DNA of 64,000 nt from Mycolicibacterium gadium (GCF_010728925.1 NZ_AP022608.1:1054001-1118000); one strand, 5' to 3'; shown: positions 28,219 to 41,833, counted from the stretch's first letter. Numbers and translations are program-made. Notes: a model not told the origin generated them from the sequence alone.

Positions 28219-28902
28219 TTACGCTGAGCGTTCTCCGATGCCGCGGCTGAGAGAGTCATAGACCTGGCGAAGATCGGCGACGCCGACCCCGGTCAGCGAA
28301 CTCACATGTGCCCGGCGCCTTCCTCCGGGCACCTCGACGTCGTTGGGTACCACCAGCACCGGGCACCCTGCGCTCTCCGCAGCGGCAGTGCCGGTGACCG
28401 AGTCCTCGACCGCAAGGCACGCCGCCGGCTCCAGCCCGAGCAGCGTGGCCGCCCGCCGATAGGCGTCCGGCGCCGGCTTGCCCCTCGGCACTTCGTCGCC
28501 GCAGACCGACACCGAAAAGTAGTGCTTACCAATGCTGTTGAGGGCGCGCTCGGTCAGCTGTCGCTGGGTGTTGGTGACCAGAGCCATCGGAGTTCGTTCG
28601 GCGGCAAGGGCTTCCAGCAACTCCTGCGCACCGTCGCACCACGGCAGCCCCCCGTCGAACAACTCTCCGGTGTAGTCGTGCAACCAGCGGATGGATTCGG
28701 CCATCGCGTCCGGATCAAGGGCGAGGCCAAGGTCGGTGTAGACCGTCCGGATGGTGTCCTCCGCCGAGCCCCCCACCAGCGATGCCCGCACCTCGGGCGT
28801 CATGAGGCCGCCGTGGCGTTTGTAGAGCGCCGTCAGTGAGATGTCCCAGAGTTTTTCGGAGTCGACGAGGGTTCCATCCATGTCGAACAGCACCGCACGC
28901 AT
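28219..28902 (-). CDS. HAD-family phosphatase/phosphomutase-like
   Basis: 227-residue HAD hydrolase, subfamily IA. Motif I DMDGTLVDSE near residue 7, motif II MALVTNTQRQLT, motif III Lys in PRGKPAPDAY, motif IV AVEDSVTGTAAAESAG. An alpha-helical cap lies between residues 15 and 85. Related to beta-phosphoglucomutase and 2-deoxyglucose-6-phosphatase-type enzymes; substrate not predictable. Same strand as metH and 45 bp downstream of it. Confidence 0.88.
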   Translation of the reverse strand: MRAVLFDMDGTLVDSEKLWDISLTALYKRHGGLMTPEVRASLVGGSAEDTIRTVYTDLGLALDPDAMAESIRWLHDYTGELFDGGLPWCDGAQELLEALAAERTPMALVTNTQRQLTERALNSIGKHYFSVSVCGDEVPRGKPAPDAYRRAATLLGLEPAACLAVEDSVTGTAAAESAGCPVLVVPNDVEVPGGRRRAHVSSLTGVGVADLRQVYDSLSRGIGERSA

Positions 28903-28947
28903 GTTCCGAATTCTGTCATGCCCTGAACCGCAATATGTTTCGACCGG

Positions 28948-32715
<3,768 letters not shown>

Positions 32716-32723
32716 AATGCACT

Positions 32724-32810
32724 CCTTCCGTAACGGAAGGCGTCCTTGACTTCGCCGAGCGTGGCGGAATCCGGCGATGACCGGAGAACCGTTGCAACGC
32801 CTCTCGACCA
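32724..32810 (-). ncRNA. SAH riboswitch of metH with RBS-sequestering hairpin
   Basis: Minus-strand RNA matching the S-adenosylhomocysteine riboswitch layout. P1 5' strand GTCGAG (32808-32803) pairs with CTCGGC (32759-32754). Next comes AGGCGTTGCAAC, aligned base for base with the family's GAGCGYTGCRAC; P2 with TCCGG/CCGGA tip; then CACGCTCGG (family CAGGCTCGG). The pseudoknot strand ACGCCT (32743-32738) pairs AGGCGT (32802-32797), a covarying change from GAGCGC/GCGCTC. ACGCCT overlaps hairpin CCTTCCG-TTA-CGGAAGG (32740-32724), which buries the GGAAGGAG RBS. SAH binding should free the RBS, giving an ON switch. Confidence 0.8.
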
Positions 32811-32814
32811 GAAA

Positions 32815-32820
32815 AGTCTA
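32815..32820 (-). promoter_or_regulatory. Candidate -10 element of metH
   Basis: TAGACT on the minus strand. The expected start, 6-7 nt on, falls at the first base of riboswitch stem P1 (32808), so the aptamer would be the very 5' end of the mRNA. No convincing -35 box. The remaining 32821-33011 spacer shows nothing else I can support. Confidence 0.5.
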
Positions 32821-33011
32821 CGCTGTCACCCCGTCGACGTCTGGACGCCCACTCATCGCCATGATCGGCAGCTCCTGGAGCTATGGCGATGGCCTAAGTA
32901 TCAACATTAACCAGATTGCCGTCCAGGGTATTTCGTCTCGACGGGCCGCCACCGATTCAACCCGTGTGGCGATGCCGCTCCAAGCCACCACACAGGGCTT
33001 ACGCTGGCCTG

Positions 33012-33875
33012 GTGACGCCGAACCTGCCCGACTTGAGCGACACGATCGTCGTCGCGGCCTTCGAGGGCTGGAACGATGCCGGGGATGCTGCCAGCGATGC
33101 GCTGGAGCACCTGGACGCCATCTGGGAAGCCGAGCCGATCGTGGAGATCGACGACGAGGCGTACTACGACTACCAGGTCAACCGGCCGGTGATTCGGCAG
33201 GTCGATGGGGTGACGCGCGAGCTGGTGTGGCCGTCGATGCGAATTTCGCACTGCCGTCCGCCCGGCTCGGATCGCGACATCGTGCTGATGCACGGCGTCG
33301 AGCCCAACATGCGGTGGCGCACGTTCTGCGCCGAGTTGTTGGCGATCGCCGACAAGCTCAACGTGCAGACAGTCGTCATCCTCGGCGCGCTGCTTGCCGA
33401 CACCCCGCACACGCGCCCGGTTCCGGTGTCGGGAGCGGCCTACTCCCCCGACTCGGCGAAGACCTTCGGCCTCGAGGAGACGCGCTATGAGGGGCCGACG
33501 GGCATCGCCGGGGTGTTCCAGGACGCCTGTGTGCAGGCCGGCATTCCCGCGGTGACGTTCTGGGCCGCCGTACCGCATTATGTGTCGCAGCCGCCGAACC
33601 CCAAGGCCACCGTCGCGTTGTTGCGTCGCGTCGAGGACGTCCTAGACATCGAGGTGCCACTCGCCGACCTGCCGACGCAAGCCGAGGAATGGGAACTGGC
33701 GGTGACCGAGATGACCTCCGAGGATGACGACATCGCCGAATACGTGCAGTCGCTGGAAGAACGCGGCGACGCAGAAGTCGATATGCACGAGGCGATCGGC
33801 AAGATCGACGGCGATGCCCTGGCCGCCGAGTTCGAGCGCTATCTACGCCGCCGCGGGCCGGGTTTTCGGGGCTGA
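33012..33875 (+). CDS. PAC2 family protein (proteasome assembly chaperone 2-like fold)
   Basis: 287-residue protein homologous to Rv2125. The PAC2 pattern is seen in IVVAAFEGWNDAGDAASDALEHL, PVIRQ then WPSMRI, DIVLMHGVEPNMRWRTFCAELL, VVILGALLADTPHTRPVPVSG and FWAAVPHYVSQPPNPKAT. The C-terminal region is acidic and helical (from EEWELAVTEMTSEDDDIAEYV). PAC2 proteins share a fold with eukaryotic proteasome assembly chaperone 2, but no proteasome role is shown in bacteria. GTG 33012 chosen because the upstream frame is arginine-rich shadow. Divergent from metH. Confidence 0.88.
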   Translation: MTPNLPDLSDTIVVAAFEGWNDAGDAASDALEHLDAIWEAEPIVEIDDEAYYDYQVNRPVIRQVDGVTRELVWPSMRISHCRPPGSDRDIVLMHGVEPNMRWRTFCAELLAIADKLNVQTVVILGALLADTPHTRPVPVSGAAYSPDSAKTFGLEETRYEGPTGIAGVFQDACVQAGIPAVTFWAAVPHYVSQPPNPKATVALLRRVEDVLDIEVPLADLPTQAEEWELAVTEMTSEDDDIAEYVQSLEERGDAEVDMHEAIGKIDGDALAAEFERYLRRRGPGFRG

Positions 33876-33888
33876 TCGCCCGGCGAGA

Positions 33889-35325
33889 TCAGGTCTTCAC
33901 CGCTTGTGGCGGTTTCCAGGTTCCGTTCAGCGCATCGGGCTTGGGCCAGTACAGCCGCAGCACCATCTGGAATGGACCCTTTGGCGCGGGCAGCCAGTTG
34001 GCCTCCTTCTCGATGCCAGGCGATGCGTTCTGGACATAGATCGTGTAGCCGCCGTCGGGATCTCGTAGGAGGCTGGGCAGCATCGGCGAGTTGATCAGAT
34101 AGCGCTGCATCGGATTCGCGACCAGCAGACTCTGCGGAAGCTCGTACATGGTCAGTGACCAGAATGCGTTCACCGGCGGCAGCTGACCGGCGGGGAACTT
34201 CACGACGTATTTGTCGGCGCCTGTCAGCGGTGCACCCGTGCTGTCGTTGACGATGCCCGGATACAGCGCCTCCGCGGCGGTATTGCCGTAGATGCCAAAG
34301 ACGGCTCCGGCCATGCGGTACAAGTAGTTGTCCTTGAGATCCTCTGCCGTGCCGAAGAATTGGGCCGAACCCACCTCGCCGGTGTCGACCTTCTCCTTCT
34401 TGAACGCGTCGAACTCCGTCCATGCGTCGGTCATCCCGCCCTCGATGGCGGCGCGTATCGGCGGGCTCAGCTCGTCGGCGTCGAAACTGCCGTCGGGTCC
34501 GACTCCGATGGTGGCGAATCGGGCGCGCAGATCCTTCTCGGACGGCAGCGTGGGCGCGAACCGCAGCGCGAAACTCAGGATCTCGAAGAATTGGGGCGAG
34601 GTTTTCTGCTGATCGCGAGTCAGCGGTGGCACGAAGTCGATCGGCGGGGCGGGCGGCGGCGCCGGCTGGTTCAGATACACCGATAGCGGCGTTGCCTGGT
34701 AACCGGCCTGGATCTTCTTGACCTGGTCGATATCGGAGGGACCGAGCAGCTGGGTACGGTAGAGCACCATCGCGAGATCGGTGTCGGACCTGATGACCTC
34801 GTTGATGCCCGCTGGCTTCTCGCCCTGCCAATTTGGCCCCGCCAGAAGGTATTTACCGCCTCCATTGCCGGTTGTACGACTTCCCACGTAGGCCATGTTG
34901 TAGGTGTAGAGGTCCACGAACTGCAACGAGTAATAGCGGTCCTGCTCGATCGGCGGAACGGTCAGCACAAGCGGCTCTGCACGCAGATCCGCGCCGACGG
35001 CGGAATACGGCGTGTCGGAATTCGGCGTCTGGACCGCTTTGTCCTCCGGTGTGTAAACCTGTGCGGTGCTGAGGACTTCGTTCCAACCGCCCTTGTACTC
35101 AGGATCTTCTTTGTTGACGAAATACGAGTACATGACCCGGTAGTTGTCGACCATCGGGAAGCCGTAGATGTAGGCCTCTTTGGCGATGGCGCGGGTCTCT
35201 TCCGGAGTCACGGCGGCTGGAACCGGGGGCGGTGGCGTCGACACCGCGTCCTCCTCGCCCGTTTGGGTGCTGCAACCCGCGAGCAGTACCAGCGATGTGA
35301 CGACGATCGCGATGATCCGATGCAC
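33889..35325 (-). CDS. DUF1254/DUF1214 lipoprotein
   Basis: 478-residue exported lipoprotein: signal MHRIIAIVVTSLVLLAGC with lipobox LAGC at residue 18, a Pro-rich linker, DUF1254 (about 45-170, AKEAYIYGFPMVDNYRVMYSY, then NSDTPYSAVGADLRAEP, then RYYSLQFVDLYTYN) and C-terminal DUF1214 (about 350-470, FWSLTMYELPQSLLVANPMQRY, then NWLPAPKGPFQMVLRLYWP). The domain pair is common in proteobacteria and mycobacteria; biochemical role unknown. GTG 35325 overlaps the SDR stop by one base (TAGTG), so the two form one transcript. Confidence 0.88.
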   Translation of the reverse strand: MHRIIAIVVTSLVLLAGCSTQTGEEDAVSTPPPPVPAAVTPEETRAIAKEAYIYGFPMVDNYRVMYSYFVNKEDPEYKGGWNEVLSTAQVYTPEDKAVQTPNSDTPYSAVGADLRAEPLVLTVPPIEQDRYYSLQFVDLYTYNMAYVGSRTTGNGGGKYLLAGPNWQGEKPAGINEVIRSDTDLAMVLYRTQLLGPSDIDQVKKIQAGYQATPLSVYLNQPAPPPAPPIDFVPPLTRDQQKTSPQFFEILSFALRFAPTLPSEKDLRARFATIGVGPDGSFDADELSPPIRAAIEGGMTDAWTEFDAFKKEKVDTGEVGSAQFFGTAEDLKDNYLYRMAGAVFGIYGNTAAEALYPGIVNDSTGAPLTGADKYVVKFPAGQLPPVNAFWSLTMYELPQSLLVANPMQRYLINSPMLPSLLRDPDGGYTIYVQNASPGIEKEANWLPAPKGPFQMVLRLYWPKPDALNGTWKPPQAVKT

Positions 35326-36203
35326 TACTTGTTCTCCAACTCCTCGGTGCGGACGCTGACACTTCGGCCGAGTGCCGCGACTTCGGCGTCCATCCTCGGC
35401 AGCAACTGGGGCACGTCCTTGCCTGTGAACGATTCGCCGAGCCGGGACGACAGCAGCGGTTTCAACCAGCGCAGCAGACCCACGAAACGTGGGCAGTTGA
35501 TCTGACGTTTACGGGCTTCGATACCGGCCACGAAGATCTCACCGCATTTTTCGACCGATGTCGTCTTGCCCAACGGCCCGGGGAGCCTGCGCAGCATTTC
35601 CCGAAACGCCGCCGAGTCGGCCTTACCCTCGCGGACCATCGGCGTGTCGATCCACAGCATGTGCGCCGACCCGACGGCCACGCCACGATGCGCGAGCTCG
35701 AGACGCAGCGAGTTTGCGAAGTGCTCCACACCGGCCTTCGCGGTGTCGTACGGCACCATGCCCGCGGCCGCGGCGTAGGCGGCCGCCGACGACACGATCA
35801 GCACGTAGCCCTGGCGCTCTATCACCGACGGCAACGCCGCGCGCACGGTGTGGAACACCCCGTTGACGTTCACATCGATCAGCGTTTTGAACGCAACCGG
35901 ATCGACGGCGAGGATGGATCCGGTGGTCGCGATGCCGGCGTTGGCCATGACGATGTCGATACCGCCGAACCGCTCGACCGCTTGGTCGACAGCGGCTTGC
36001 ATGGCTGCCAGGTCGCGGACGTCGGCGACGACCGTCATCACCCGATCGCCGCCCAACCGGGCCGCCACGTCTTCGAGGAGACCTCCGTCCAGATCGGTCA
36101 GTACCAGCTTGGCGCCTTTCGCGTGCAGGCGCCGGGCCACTTCCGCGCCGATGCCGTTGGCGCCACCGGTGATGAGGACGACTTTTCCGCTGACTGAACT
36201 CAT
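35325..36203 (-). CDS. Short-chain dehydrogenase/reductase
   Basis: 292-residue SDR. NAD(P) site TGGANGIG, NAG motif MANAGIA, catalytic Ser in IVSSAAAY and YDTAK carrying Tyr and Lys. Asp after beta-2 (LVLTDLDGG) points to NAD(H) preference. A C-terminal extension of about 40 residues (LLRWLKPLLSSRLGESFTGK) is seen in mycobacterial SDRs that act on lipids or steroids, but substrate is not known. Upstream partner of the DUF1254 lipoprotein. Confidence 0.9.
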   Translation of the reverse strand: MSSVSGKVVLITGGANGIGAEVARRLHAKGAKLVLTDLDGGLLEDVAARLGGDRVMTVVADVRDLAAMQAAVDQAVERFGGIDIVMANAGIATTGSILAVDPVAFKTLIDVNVNGVFHTVRAALPSVIERQGYVLIVSSAAAYAAAAGMVPYDTAKAGVEHFANSLRLELAHRGVAVGSAHMLWIDTPMVREGKADSAAFREMLRRLPGPLGKTTSVEKCGEIFVAGIEARKRQINCPRFVGLLRWLKPLLSSRLGESFTGKDVPQLLPRMDAEVAALGRSVSVRTEELENK

Positions 36204-36245
36204 GTCGGTCCAACGTACTCTGCGCGCGGTCCGCCCACGGCAGGC

Positions 36246-37484
36246 CTACAGCTTGATACCGAGCAACGTGTCGACGGCACCGGCCACGATCTGCGGCGCT
36301 TCCGGGTCGTGGCCGCCGTAGGTGAGCGCATCGGTCGTCCAGCCGTCAAGTGCGGCAAGCGCTTTCGGGGTGTCGAGATCGTCAGCCAGATAGCGCCGGA
36401 CCCGGGCCACCACGTCGGCGGCGTCGGGTCCCGCCGGCTGGGCCACCCCGCGTCGCCAACGCTGTAACCGGTCATTCGCCTCGTCGAGCACCGCAGGGCT
36501 CCAGAAGCGATCGGTGCGGTAGTGACCCGCGAACAGCCCAAGCCGGATCGCCCCCGGATCGACACCGTCTGCGCGCAACTCGGACACCAGCACCAGGTTG
36601 CCCCGGCTCTTGCTCATCTTGTGCCCATCCCACCCGATCATGCCCGCGTGCACGTAGTGACGGGCGAAACGCCGCTCCCCCGTGACGGATTCGGCGTGCG
36701 CGGCGGAGAATTCGTGGTGAGGGAAGATCAGATCGGAGCCGCCACCCTGGATGTCCAGGTCGGTGCCGATGCGGCTGAGCGCGATCGCGGCGCATTCAAC
36801 GTGCCAGCCTGGCCGCCCGGCTCCGAACGGCGACGGCCAGCTCGGCTCGCCGGGCCGCTGCGCCCGCCACAGCAGTGCGTCCAGCGCATCGCCCTTCCCC
36901 GCGCGATCCGGGTCGCCGCCGCGTTCGGCGAACAACCGCATCATGGTGTCGCGGTCGTATCCCGACTCGTAGCCGAACTGCGGCGTGGCGTCGGCGCGGA
37001 AGTAGACGTCGGGGTGCTCGGCGTCATCGGCGACGTAGGCCGTGCCCGCGGCCAACAGCTTCTCGACCACTTCGATGACCTCGGCGATCGCTTCCGTGGC
37101 GGCCACATAGTCGTGTGGCGGTAGTACTCGCAGGGCCGCCATGTCCTCGCGGAACAGCTCGGTCTCGCGGTCGGCCAGCTCGCGCCAGCCGATGCCGTCG
37201 CGGTCGGCCCGCTCGAACAGCGGGTCATCGATGTCGGTGATGTTCTGCACGTAGTGCACCTGATGACCCGAATCCAGCCACACCCGGTGGACGAGGTCGA
37301 AAGTCAGATATGTGGCGGCGTGGCCCAGGTGAGTGGCGTCGTACGGGGTGATGCCGCAGACGTACATGGTGGCGACCTCGCCGGCGGTGACGGGGCGCAC
37401 CTGTCGGTCGGCGCTGTCGTAGAGGCGTAGCTGCGGACCGCGGCCGTCAAGGGCCGGGACGGTCGGCGCGGGCCACGATTTCAT
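36246..37484 (-). CDS. mshC: Cysteine:glucosaminyl-inositol ligase MshC
   Basis: ATP-dependent ligase joining Cys to GlcN-Ins, the third enzymatic stage of mycothiol synthesis; evolved from cysteinyl-tRNA synthetase. 412 residues: Zn ligand Cys in [24 protein letters not shown]-like element (HLGH), a [14 protein letters not shown] zinc segment, and a KMSKS loop ([11 protein letters not shown]). It lacks the C-terminal anticodon-binding domain, which separates it from CysS. ATG 37484 (MKSWPAP) matches the family start; the open frame upstream does not. Confidence 0.96.
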   Translation of the reverse strand: MKSWPAPTVPALDGRGPQLRLYDSADRQVRPVTAGEVATMYVCGITPYDATHLGHAATYLTFDLVHRVWLDSGHQVHYVQNITDIDDPLFERADRDGIGWRELADRETELFREDMAALRVLPPHDYVAATEAIAEVIEVVEKLLAAGTAYVADDAEHPDVYFRADATPQFGYESGYDRDTMMRLFAERGGDPDRAGKGDALDALLWRAQRPGEPSWPSPFGAGRPGWHVECAAIALSRIGTDLDIQGGGSDLIFPHHEFSAAHAESVTGERRFARHYVHAGMIGWDGHKMSKSRGNLVLVSELRADGVDPGAIRLGLFAGHYRTDRFWSPAVLDEANDRLQRWRRGVAQPAGPDAADVVARVRRYLADDLDTPKALAALDGWTTDALTYGGHDPEAPQIVAGAVDTLLGIKL

Positions 37485-37542
37485 AGCGTCGACTTTAGGC
37501 ATCAGGGAATTGGACACCGCGTGCGGCCGATTCATTCCTGCC

Positions 37543-38316
37543 TCAGCGGTTCCGGTAGGCCGACAGGATGCCTTCGAGCAGCACATCGGCCAGCTCGGCC
37601 CGGCACATCAGCAGGTCAGGCAGGTACGGGTCGGCCCGGTTGTAGATCAGCGGCGAGCCGTCGAGGCGGGTCGCGTGCATGCCGGCCGCCGCCACCACAC
37701 CGGCGGGGGCCGCCGAATCCCACTCCCACTGACCGCCGGCGTGCAGGTATGCGTCGACGTCGCCGCGGACCACGGCCATGGCCTTGGCGCCCGCCGACCC
37801 GATGCGCACCAGCCTGATGTCGAGCCGGTCCCGTAGCCACCACAGCACCGGTGGTGGACGGTTGGCGCTGGCCGTGATGAGGATCGGTCCTTCGGCACGG
37901 GGCTGCGGAGGGACAACCGTGTCGGTTCGGTACACCTCGCCGCGGGCCGGCAGGGCCACCGCGGCGTCGGTGATGCCGCCGCCGTTCGGACCGTCGTTGC
38001 GTTGCCACAGTGCGATGTGCACCGCCCAGTCGGTTCGGCCGGGCACCGAGAACTCGTGGGTGCCGTCGACGGGGTCGACGATCCAGACGCGATCGGCGTG
38101 CACACGGGAAATGTCGTCGGCCGCCTCTTCGGACAGCACCGCGTCGTCGGGACGCTCGGCCCGCAGCCGGTTGAGGATCAGGGTGTTGGCGCGCCTGTCG
38201 CCCTCGTCGCCGAGTTCGTAGGGATCGTAAAAGCCGATCTCCTCGCGCACGCCGAGGAGCATCTCACCGGCCTCGCGTGCCACATCGGCGGCCAGCGCCG
38301 CATCGGTGAGAGTCAT
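37543..38316 (-). CDS. cysQ: 3'-phosphoadenosine 5'-phosphate phosphatase CysQ
   Basis: Mg-dependent, Li-sensitive inositol-monophosphatase-fold enzyme that removes the 3'-phosphate from PAP(S) in sulfate assimilation. 257 residues with LSEEAADD (metal Glu), [12 protein letters not shown] (DPxDGT) and the late WEWDSAAP (WDxAAP). ATG 38316 (MTLTDAALA) is preferred over the longer frame. Followed by mshC, so sulfur and thiol metabolism genes are adjacent; order equals Rv2131c-Rv2130c. Confidence 0.94.
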   Translation of the reverse strand: MTLTDAALAADVAREAGEMLLGVREEIGFYDPYELGDEGDRRANTLILNRLRAERPDDAVLSEEAADDISRVHADRVWIVDPVDGTHEFSVPGRTDWAVHIALWQRNDGPNGGGITDAAVALPARGEVYRTDTVVPPQPRAEGPILITASANRPPPVLWWLRDRLDIRLVRIGSAGAKAMAVVRGDVDAYLHAGGQWEWDSAAPAGVVAAAGMHATRLDGSPLIYNRADPYLPDLLMCRAELADVLLEGILSAYRNR

Positions 38317-38330
38317 CGAGTCAGTATCGC

Positions 38331-39176
38331 CTAGAACGCCGGCCACGGTATCGGGCGGCGTCGGTCCGGGGTGGGCATCACCGGATCATCAATCAGTGCA
38401 ACGGTTCTCGCCTTCAGGGCGGCGATCTCACGCTCGGTTATGTGCGCACAGAGCGTGTCCGCCAAGCCGTTGGCCAGCTGGTCGCGCAGGGCGGCGACGG
38501 CTTCCAGGCTCTCCTCGTCCACCGGCTTGCCCGCCCAGCCCCACAGCACCGTTCTGAGCTTGTCCTCGACATGCAGGCTGACGCCGTGGTCGACGCCGTA
38601 CACATGCCCGTCGACTCCGGACAGGATGTGGCCGCCCTTGCGGTCGGCGTTGTTGATCAGCACGTCGAAGACGGCCATCCGGCGTAGCCGGACATCGTCG
38701 GCGTGCACCAGCGTCACCTCGTCGCCTGCGTAGTCGTAGGCCTGCAGGATCGGCAGAAAACCCGGCGGAATCTGCCCGGCGGGCAACAGGTCGACGAGGT
38801 CCGGTCCCGCTTCGGGTTCATCACCGACCTCTCCTAGGCTCTCGCCTGGCTGGTCGACCCAAAGCTGCAACATGCCGGGGCCGGCGGGGCCATCCCGAAT
38901 CATGGTGTACGGCACGATGTTCCACCCCAGCGCGTCCGACACGAGGTACGCACTCAGTTCACGCCCGGCCAGCGTCCCGTCGGGGAAGTCCCACAGGGGC
39001 GCCTCGCCCTTGACCGGCTTGTAGACGCAATGCGCTTGCCGCTCACCGAGATGCGCCTCGCACAGGAAGGTGGCGTTGCTTGCGGAGCGGATCCGTCCGA
39101 TGACGGTCAGCTCACCGCGCCGCAGCACCTCGTTGGCTTCACGAGCGCAGTCCGATCCGCTATTCGACGGCGTCAT
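38331..39176 (-). CDS. SCO1664-family protein with PI3/PI4-kinase-like fold
   Basis: 281-residue conserved actinobacterial protein matching Rv2133c in position. Motifs include [20 protein letters not shown], a Lys in [39 protein letters not shown] (a catalytic-loop-like NNADRK) and [21 protein letters not shown] (DHG). These resemble phosphatidylinositol-kinase/HipA-type folds, so it may bind ATP; activity untested as far as I know. ATG 39176 overlaps the DUF3090 stop by 17 bp. Function unknown. Confidence 0.83.
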   Translation of the reverse strand: MTPSNSGSDCAREANEVLRRGELTVIGRIRSASNATFLCEAHLGERQAHCVYKPVKGEAPLWDFPDGTLAGRELSAYLVSDALGWNIVPYTMIRDGPAGPGMLQLWVDQPGESLGEVGDEPEAGPDLVDLLPAGQIPPGFLPILQAYDYAGDEVTLVHADDVRLRRMAVFDVLINNADRKGGHILSGVDGHVYGVDHGVSLHVEDKLRTVLWGWAGKPVDEESLEAVAALRDQLANGLADTLCAHITEREIAALKARTVALIDDPVMPTPDRRRPIPWPAF

Positions 39177-39747
39177 CGTCGGAACCGGTGATGGCGCCAC
39201 GCAGATAGCCGTTGGTGCGTACGCAGATGTGGCCCTCGGGATCGAGCGGTTCGTCGCACAGCGGACATGGCGGACGGCCCGCCGAGATGACCCGGTTGGA
39301 GCGCGTCGCGAACTGACGCGCGGATTCCGGCGTCAGAAAGACCCGCACCGCGTCGGGGCCGTCTTCCGCGTCGTCGAGCACCACGGACGCGTCGAACTCG
39401 GTCTCGGACACCGCGAGCAGTTCGACGACGACGGTCTGCGCCTCGGAGTCCCAGCCGAGCCCCATGGTTCCGACCCGGAACTCGGCGTCCACCGGCGTGA
39501 TCAGCGGACTCAGGTCGTCCACCTCGCCGGTTTCGGGCGGCACCGGCGTGCCGAATCGCCGGTTGATCTCGAGCAGCAATGCGGCGATACGTTCGGCGAG
39601 CACCGCAACCTGCTGCTTCTCCAAGATCACCGACACCACCCGCTTGTCATGAACGGCCTGCAGGTAGAAGGTCCGGTTTCCCGGTTGCCCGACGGTCCCG
39701 GCCACGAAGCGGTCGGGTGTTCGGAAGACGTGAATAGCGCGGGCCAT
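39160..39747 (-). CDS. DUF3090 protein with C-terminal zinc-binding motif
   Basis: 195-residue protein beginning MARAIHVFRTPDRFVAGTVG, typical of DUF3090. It ends with a Cys cluster PPCPLCDEPLDPEGHICVRTNGY, which looks like a zinc knuckle. Partner of the preceding SCO1664-like gene in nearly all actinobacteria I know of, here overlapping it. Role unknown. Confidence 0.87.
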   Translation of the reverse strand: MARAIHVFRTPDRFVAGTVGQPGNRTFYLQAVHDKRVVSVILEKQQVAVLAERIAALLLEINRRFGTPVPPETGEVDDLSPLITPVDAEFRVGTMGLGWDSEAQTVVVELLAVSETEFDASVVLDDAEDGPDAVRVFLTPESARQFATRSNRVISAGRPPCPLCDEPLDPEGHICVRTNGYLRGAITGSDDDAVE

Positions 39748-39804
39748 GGCATCTCCAAAATACCGGTAACGGCCGCGTCAGCCGCAATCCCGGGGGTTCA
39801 CCGG

Positions 39805-40521
39805 TCAGTCGGTCGAGCCACCCACGACCGCGTCTTCGGGTGGCACGCCCCTGTCCTCGGACGCGTCCGCGGACGCATCCTTCGGCGGTTTTGCCAGTAG
39901 GCCGGCGGTCAGTTGCTCACCGGTGTGGTTGACGTGGATGACGAACGGCCGCATCGCCGTGTAACGGATCACACTCATCGAGGCGGGGTCCGCGGTGATC
40001 CGCTGGAAGCTGTCGAGATGCGTTCCGAGCGCATCGGCGACGACGGCCTTGATCACGTCGCCGTGCGTACAGGCGATCCACAACACGTCACCGTCGTGCT
40101 GTTCGGCCAGCCGACGGTCGTGCTCACGCACCGCGCCCACAGCGCGCGCCTGGACCGCGGCGAGCCCTTCCCCGTCTGGGAACACCGCCGCGCTGGGCTG
40201 CTGCTGCACAACCGCCCACAGCGGCTCCTTGACCAGTTCGCCGATCTTGCGCCCGGTCCACGCGCCGTAGTCGACCTCGGAGATGCGCTCGTCGACGACG
40301 GGATCGAGGCCGAGCGCGGCAGCCAGCGGCGCGACAGTGCGTTCGCACCGCAGCAGCGGTGATCGCACGATCGCGCGGACCGGCAGAGTGCCGATGCGGG
40401 CAATCAGCCCCTGAGCCTGTTCCTGGCCCTTGTCGTCCAGGTCGACACCCTCGCTGCGGCCTGCGAGTGTGTGGGCGGTGTTCGACGTCGACCGGCCGTG
40501 ACGCAGCAGGATGACCGTCAT
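39805..40521 (-). CDS. Histidine phosphatase superfamily protein
   Basis: 238-residue branch-1 histidine phosphatase. The catalytic His is in [10 protein letters not shown] (RHG), Arg in [11 protein letters not shown], Glu in [11 protein letters not shown], and second His in [11 protein letters not shown]. Often annotated as phosphoglycerate mutase; the M. tuberculosis counterpart (Rv2135c) is described as an acid phosphatase. ATG 40521 overlaps the uppP stop as ATGA, so it is co-translated after uppP. Confidence 0.9.
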   Translation of the reverse strand: MTVILLRHGRSTSNTAHTLAGRSEGVDLDDKGQEQAQGLIARIGTLPVRAIVRSPLLRCERTVAPLAAALGLDPVVDERISEVDYGAWTGRKIGELVKEPLWAVVQQQPSAAVFPDGEGLAAVQARAVGAVREHDRRLAEQHDGDVLWIACTHGDVIKAVVADALGTHLDSFQRITADPASMSVIRYTAMRPFVIHVNHTGEQLTAGLLAKPPKDASADASEDRGVPPEDAVVGGSTD

Positions 40522-41348
40522 ACCGCCGACACCACCCCGGTGCCGAGCAGGATCAGCACCACGGTGCCGAGCAGCACGCGGTATCCGACGAACCAGTACA
40601 TGCTGTGTCGGATCAGGAAGCGCAGGAACCAGGCGACGGCGGCATAGCCGACGGCCAACGCGATCAGCGTTGCGACCAACAGCTGCGGACCGGTGGCACT
40701 CATTCCCTCGCCGACCGGATGAAACGCATCGGGCAGCGAATACAGGCCCGATGCGAACACCGCTGGGATGGCGAGCAGGAAGCCGAAACGCGCGGCTAGC
40801 TCACGGTCCATGCCGAGGAACAGGCCGGCGCTGATCGTCGCGCCGGATCTCGACACACCCGGTATCAACGCAAGGCATTGCGCGAGACCGACGATGATGC
40901 TGTCCTTCCACGTGAGCTGTTCGACTCGTCTTGCTTGGCGGCCGTAGTACTCGGCCGCGGCGATGACCGCCGAGAACACGATCAACGCAATCGCGATCAA
41001 CCACAGATTGCGTGCGCCCGTTCGGATTTGATCTTTGAACAATAGACCGAGCACGCTGATCGGGATCGTTCCGATGATGACCCACCAGCCCAGCCAGTAG
41101 TCGGCGGTGCGGTGGGCGGTCACGAACAGGCCGTTGAACCAGGCCTTGATGATGCGGGCGATGTCACGCGCGAAGTAGATGAGCACCGCCACCTCGGTGC
41201 CGAGCTGGGTGACCGCGGTGAAAGAAGCGCCGGCGTCGTCGGTGAAGAAGACCCGCGACGCGATCGCCAGGTGTCCGGACGACGACACCGGCAGGAACTC
41301 CGTCAGACCCTGCAGGATCGCGAGAACGATCACCTGGACCCACGCCAT
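40518..41348 (-). CDS. uppP: Undecaprenyl-diphosphatase UppP (BacA)
   Basis: Membrane enzyme that recycles the C55 lipid carrier for peptidoglycan and confers bacitracin tolerance. 276 residues and about eight helices. Conserved [17 protein letters not shown] (E and SSSGH) and the second catalytic region [24 protein letters not shown] (PGxSRSG). ATG 41348 ([10 protein letters not shown]) gives the length known for M. tuberculosis; GTG 41366 is a weaker alternative. Confidence 0.96.
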   Translation of the reverse strand: MAWVQVIVLAILQGLTEFLPVSSSGHLAIASRVFFTDDAGASFTAVTQLGTEVAVLIYFARDIARIIKAWFNGLFVTAHRTADYWLGWWVIIGTIPISVLGLLFKDQIRTGARNLWLIAIALIVFSAVIAAAEYYGRQARRVEQLTWKDSIIVGLAQCLALIPGVSRSGATISAGLFLGMDRELAARFGFLLAIPAVFASGLYSLPDAFHPVGEGMSATGPQLLVATLIALAVGYAAVAWFLRFLIRHSMYWFVGYRVLLGTVVLILLGTGVVSAV

Positions 41349-41392
41349 CGCCGCCACGTCCGTCACGACGACGACCGTACCGGGATGCTGCG

Positions 41393-41758
41393 TCAGCGGA
41401 TGGGTCGCACCGGGTGCGCGTCGGCGACCGCGTCACGTACCGCCGCGGCCAGGCTCCGCCTGTCGGAGAGGTCGATGTCGATCAGCTTGCGGGTGCCGAC
41501 CGCGACAATGTCCTCGCTTTGCGGAACCGGCCCGGTCAGCCGTGGGCGGTACACCTCAATCATCAGTGACTGGCGTTCGATGTGAAATGAGAAGCTCCGG
41601 CCATCGCCAACTTGGCCAAATCCACTAGCGTGTACACCAGTGGAAATGTCTTCTATAGCAAACTCTTGGCTTCCCAGTTCACGGTCTGCGGCAAGGGTCA
41701 TGACATCGACCATAACTCGACTCATGCCGCTGAGACAGGCGGGCGCGAGAAGCTGCAC
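41393..41758 (-). CDS. Conserved hypothetical protein (Rv2137c position)
   Basis: Small soluble protein of up to 121 residues (core [20 protein letters not shown], then [19 protein letters not shown], ending [13 protein letters not shown]). No family recognised. The start is uncertain: GTG 41758, ATG 41725, ATG 41713 and ATG 41701 are all in frame and none has a good ribosome-binding site. Divergent from lppL, sharing a promoter region of under 150 bp. Confidence 0.62.
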   Translation of the reverse strand: MQLLAPACLSGMSRVMVDVMTLAADRELGSQEFAIEDISTGVHASGFGQVGDGRSFSFHIERQSLMIEVYRPRLTGPVPQSEDIVAVGTRKLIDIDLSDRRSLAAAVRDAVADAHPVRPIR

Positions 41759-41833
41759 GCGATATCTCGGTTCGGGGTCTGCCTAGACTGCAGGTCGAGA
41801 CAAGATCCAATTCGCACGTCCGAGAGTTACCCC

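Noticed and set aside
32716..32810. SAM-IV or cobalamin riboswitch for metH
   Set aside because: No B12 box and no SAM-IV core; the conserved AGGCGTTGCAAC and GCTCGG elements fit the SAH class instead.
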